7,622 bases of DNA, taken from assembly GCA_030654205.1 (NCBI GenBank), contig JAURXW010000299.1:1-7622 (forward strand), in the 5' to 3' direction. This document shows, one piece after another, positions 5,840-7,622 of this stretch (positions within the stretch are counted from its first letter, which is position 1; each line of letters begins with the position of its first letter). This stretch comes from Bacteriovorax sp. GTDB taxonomy: Bacteria > Bdellovibrionota > Bacteriovoracia > Bacteriovoracales > Bacteriovoracaceae. Under the pieces are notes generated by a model that had not been told where the DNA came from, ran no database searches, and worked only from the letters and a program-made list of their open reading frames with translations. Both the position numbers and the translations under genes were made by a program.

Positions 5840-5887
5840 GACCAAACTCAAATAGGTAAATCACCTTTTTTGAGCTTTTTTTTGGTC
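5840..5887. terminator. Composite A/T-rich hairpin after the MltD gene
   Basis: Three nested paired segments: GACCAAA/TTTGGTC (outer), CTCAAA/TTTGAG (middle) and AGGT/ACCT (inner), interrupted by A-rich bulges. It starts 3 bases past the mltD stop. On the minus strand the middle stem is followed only by UUUGGUC, a weak terminator at best. On the plus strand the TTTGAG arm is followed by C and T8, which looks more like a real terminator facing transcripts that would run antisense into mltD. Confidence 0.4.
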
Positions 5888-5889
5888 AA

Positions 5890-7455
5890 TTACTTAATAA
5901 CTAACTTATCTCCCGCATTAACTTTGCGAGATTTTTTAACTTCATTATTGGATGCTATTAACCGCTTCACGCTGATCCCGTGCTTTTGAGCGACGGTGAA
6001 GAGAGATTCTCCTTTTTTTACGGTGTAATAGCGAACGGACTTTTTTCCAGAAGCAGACCTCGCCAACCGTCTATTACGGTGATTTTTACGAAGCACTTCT
6101 TTTCTTGGTTTTTCGTATAAGTCGGCATAAAGGTTATTTGTAGGACTTACAACTTCCCCTAATCTAAAAGGCAATTTAACGCTGTCACCTTTTTGAAATT
6201 TGGTGTTTTCAGAAATATTATTTAAACTTCCAAGAACATAAGTTTTTTTAATTTTAAACTTCTTAGAAATTTCCGCCAAAGTCATCCCTTTTTTAGGAAT
6301 TATAAATTCTTGAAAATCTGCTGCTGCTAGGTCCATCTTTGAACAGCATTGAGCAAATTTCTCAGCAGAATTTGGAGGAATTCGAAGTTTATATTTTTCA
6401 GCATTTGGAGGAGTAAACCAACGCAGTACTTCTGGATTTAAACGCTGAATTTCTTCAAACTCAACTCCCAAAGCATTTGATAATTTTATTAAATCAGTAC
6501 TCGCTTTCACTGTCACTTCATCAAAGTCTAGAGGCTCGTGAAATTCAACATCATCAAACCCAAATGATTTTAAATTTTTTCCAATAATTGCAAGGGCCAT
6601 AATTTTTGGAACATAATCTTTTGTTTCGGCTTTAAGATATCTACCTTTTGAAATATCCCAAAAGTCTTCAGATTTATACTTAATGATCGCTTTTGAAAGT
6701 TTCCCTTCACCTGCATTGTAAGCAGCTGCAGCCACTTCCCAAGATCCAAAATCACCATATAGTTTCGTTAAGTAGCGAGCTGCCGCAACCGTAGCTTTAA
6801 TCGGGTCGCGTCTCTCATCTTTATACCAGTCTTGATCAAGACCATAATTTCTTCCAGTCGCTGGCATAAATTGCCAAGGACCAACAGCTGCTGCCCACGA
6901 TTTTGCAGATGTATTAAATCCACTTTCCGCCATTGCTAAAAATATTAAATCTCTTGGGAGTCCATGCTCTTCTAAAATTGCCCCTAAAATAGGTGCATAT
7001 CTACCGGCCCTTTCCGTATAACGTTCAAAGAATCCGCGGCCTCGATTCAAGAAGTAGTCCATCCATTTTTTTACCTGGTCATTATATACAACCGGAATAT
7101 CAAAATAGTTATTTTCTAAATTAAGTTCTTCAGCACCTTGAAGGAAGTAAGTCTTACCTTTATATTGTCCGGCCCCGTCTATAGTGGCGGCGCCATTGAT
7201 CATTGATTTAGATTGAGTTTTGGCGATCTTGGTACTTTCTTCTTCATCTTTTTTTCGATCTTGCTCATTATAGTCTTTCTTTTTTAAACGAAGATAAGCC
7301 TCCCTAACACTTTCAGAAGCAAAGCCTTCATTACCCTTATACTCTTTTGAAGTAGCTAAAGTAGAAGCATCCATTGGTTGTTTGGTAGTGGAAGCACATG
7401 ATGTTACTGTTGAAAGCACAAGAAGGCACAAAAGTGTTTGGGTATTCTTAACCAT
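5890..7455 (-). CDS. mltD: Membrane-bound lytic murein transglycosylase D-type lipoprotein with two LysM domains
   Basis: A 521-residue peptidoglycan-cleaving enzyme that cuts MurNAc-GlcNAc bonds, forming 1,6-anhydro ends. MVKNTQTLLCLLVLSTVTSC is a lipoprotein signal with lipobox VTSC and acylated Cys20; Ala at +2 suggests outer-membrane sorting. A charged linker (about 50-85) precedes the family 1 SLT domain (about 155-290). This holds the catalytic Glu177 in AMAESGFN, GPWQFMPATG (192-201), AAAAYNAGEG (242-251) and the MltD-type ETKDYVPK (277-284). Two C-terminal LysM-like peptidoglycan-binding modules follow: a diverged one (about 384-430) and a canonical one, YYTVKKGESLFTVAQ through GDKLVI (476-520), joined by a Lys/Arg-rich linker (449-475). 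Length and architecture fit MltD; E. coli MltD is about 450 residues, so this one is somewhat longer. AAGGA lies 9 bases before the ATG. The gene appears to have its own promoter. A role in growth or in predator-type wall remodelling cannot be separated from the sequence. Confidence 0.93.
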   Translation of the reverse strand: MVKNTQTLLCLLVLSTVTSCASTTKQPMDASTLATSKEYKGNEGFASESVREAYLRLKKKDYNEQDRKKDEEESTKIAKTQSKSMINGAATIDGAGQYKGKTYFLQGAEELNLENNYFDIPVVYNDQVKKWMDYFLNRGRGFFERYTERAGRYAPILGAILEEHGLPRDLIFLAMAESGFNTSAKSWAAAVGPWQFMPATGRNYGLDQDWYKDERRDPIKATVAAARYLTKLYGDFGSWEVAAAAYNAGEGKLSKAIIKYKSEDFWDISKGRYLKAETKDYVPKIMALAIIGKNLKSFGFDDVEFHEPLDFDEVTVKASTDLIKLSNALGVEFEEIQRLNPEVLRWFTPPNAEKYKLRIPPNSAEKFAQCCSKMDLAAADFQEFIIPKKGMTLAEISKKFKIKKTYVLGSLNNISENTKFQKGDSVKLPFRLGEVVSPTNNLYADLYEKPRKEVLRKNHRNRRLARSASGKKSVRYYTVKKGESLFTVAQKHGISVKRLIASNNEVKKSRKVNAGDKLVIK

Positions 7456-7479
7456 GAATAATAATCCTTATTATAGAGG

Positions 7480-7501
7480 AATCCAACGATCCTGTTGGAT
7501 T
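7480..7501. repeat. Inverted repeat over the -10/start region ahead of mltD
   Basis: AATCCAAC (7480-7487) and GTTGGATT (7494-7501) form a perfect 8-bp inverted repeat around GATCCT. It overlaps the last bases of the -10 candidate (7499-7504) and the expected start site, a typical repressor position. It could alternatively be an mRNA hairpin. No strong U-tract follows on either strand. Confidence 0.55.
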
Positions 7502-7527
7502 TTAGCCCAAGAGCTCTGACTCATCAA
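7499..7527 (-). promoter_or_regulatory. Candidate σ70-type promoter of mltD
   Basis: On the minus strand TTGATG (7522-7527, four of six) and TAAAAT (7499-7504, five of six) are 17 bases apart, giving a leader of about 37 bases before the ATG at 7455. A perfect TATAAT (7470-7475) also exists, but it would start transcription within the ribosome binding site and has no good -35, so it is less likely. TACAAT (7529-7534) is a further alternative without a good -35. Confidence 0.45.
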
Positions 7528-7622
7528 AATTGTAACAAATAAAACCAATAATAAAAAGTTTTTTCCCCACTAGTCAGCCATCTCGAGCTCAATTATCATT
7601 ATTTTATGCCACTTTTACTGAT

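Noticed and set aside
5795..5989. Plus-strand open frame of 64 codons between the Rossmann-like gene and mltD
   Set aside because: Its second half is antisense to the mltD LysM domain, it starts inside the inverted repeat, and it crosses the plus-strand T8 hairpin; no protein features are seen.
6570..6758. Minus-strand open frame of 62 codons within mltD
   Set aside because: Out-of-frame overlap with the conserved transglycosylase domain; no independent support.
7470..7475. Perfect TATAAT as the mltD -10
   Set aside because: It would place the start within or next to the ribosome binding site, leaving a leader of about 8-10 bases, and has no adequate -35; probably chance in AT-rich DNA.

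Overview
The window is AT-rich DNA from a Gram-negative bacterium. It carries two signal-peptide proteins that end like outer-membrane β-barrels, a lipoprotein murein transglycosylase and an exported trypsin-like protease. Low GC, envelope-heavy content, a secreted multi-cysteine S1-type protease and lineage-specific β-barrel paralogues fit Bdellovibrionota (Bacteriovorax/Halobacteriovorax-like). That placement is an inference from style, not a proven assignment. Six genes are seen, one of them cut by the left edge. There is no tRNA, rRNA, CRISPR array, transposase or phage gene, and no gene-free stretch longer than 300 bases.

Left part, plus strand: the C-terminal quarter of a leucyl aminopeptidase (PepA, M17), then 16 bases later trmL, the tRNA wobble-nucleotide 2'-O-methyltransferase. 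The two look like one transcription unit. It ends at a perfect 13-bp bidirectional hairpin terminator shared with the convergent protease gene.

The rest is on the minus strand. Reading in the direction of transcription (right to left) the order is: an MltD-type lytic transglycosylase with two LysM domains; a divergent, Rossmann-like protein of unknown function; a 367-residue β-barrel; its 446-residue paralogue; and the exported protease. Each β-barrel gene is followed by a strong intrinsic terminator, one with a UUCG loop and one with a GAAA loop.

The theme is envelope biology: peptidoglycan cleavage, outer-membrane barrels and secreted proteolysis. The genes do not form an obvious single pathway. 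The least ordinary parts are (i) the tandem barrel paralogues, which keep matching N- and C-terminal signatures while their middle regions diverge, with a strong terminator but almost no promoter room between them; (ii) a perfect 15-bp inverted repeat that reaches into the ribosome binding site of the orphan Rossmann-like gene; (iii) an 8-bp direct repeat next to a consensus -35 ahead of the first barrel gene; and (iv) the orphan protein itself, whose dinucleotide-binding glycines appear to be lost. I found no convincing evidence of a wholly new multi-gene system.
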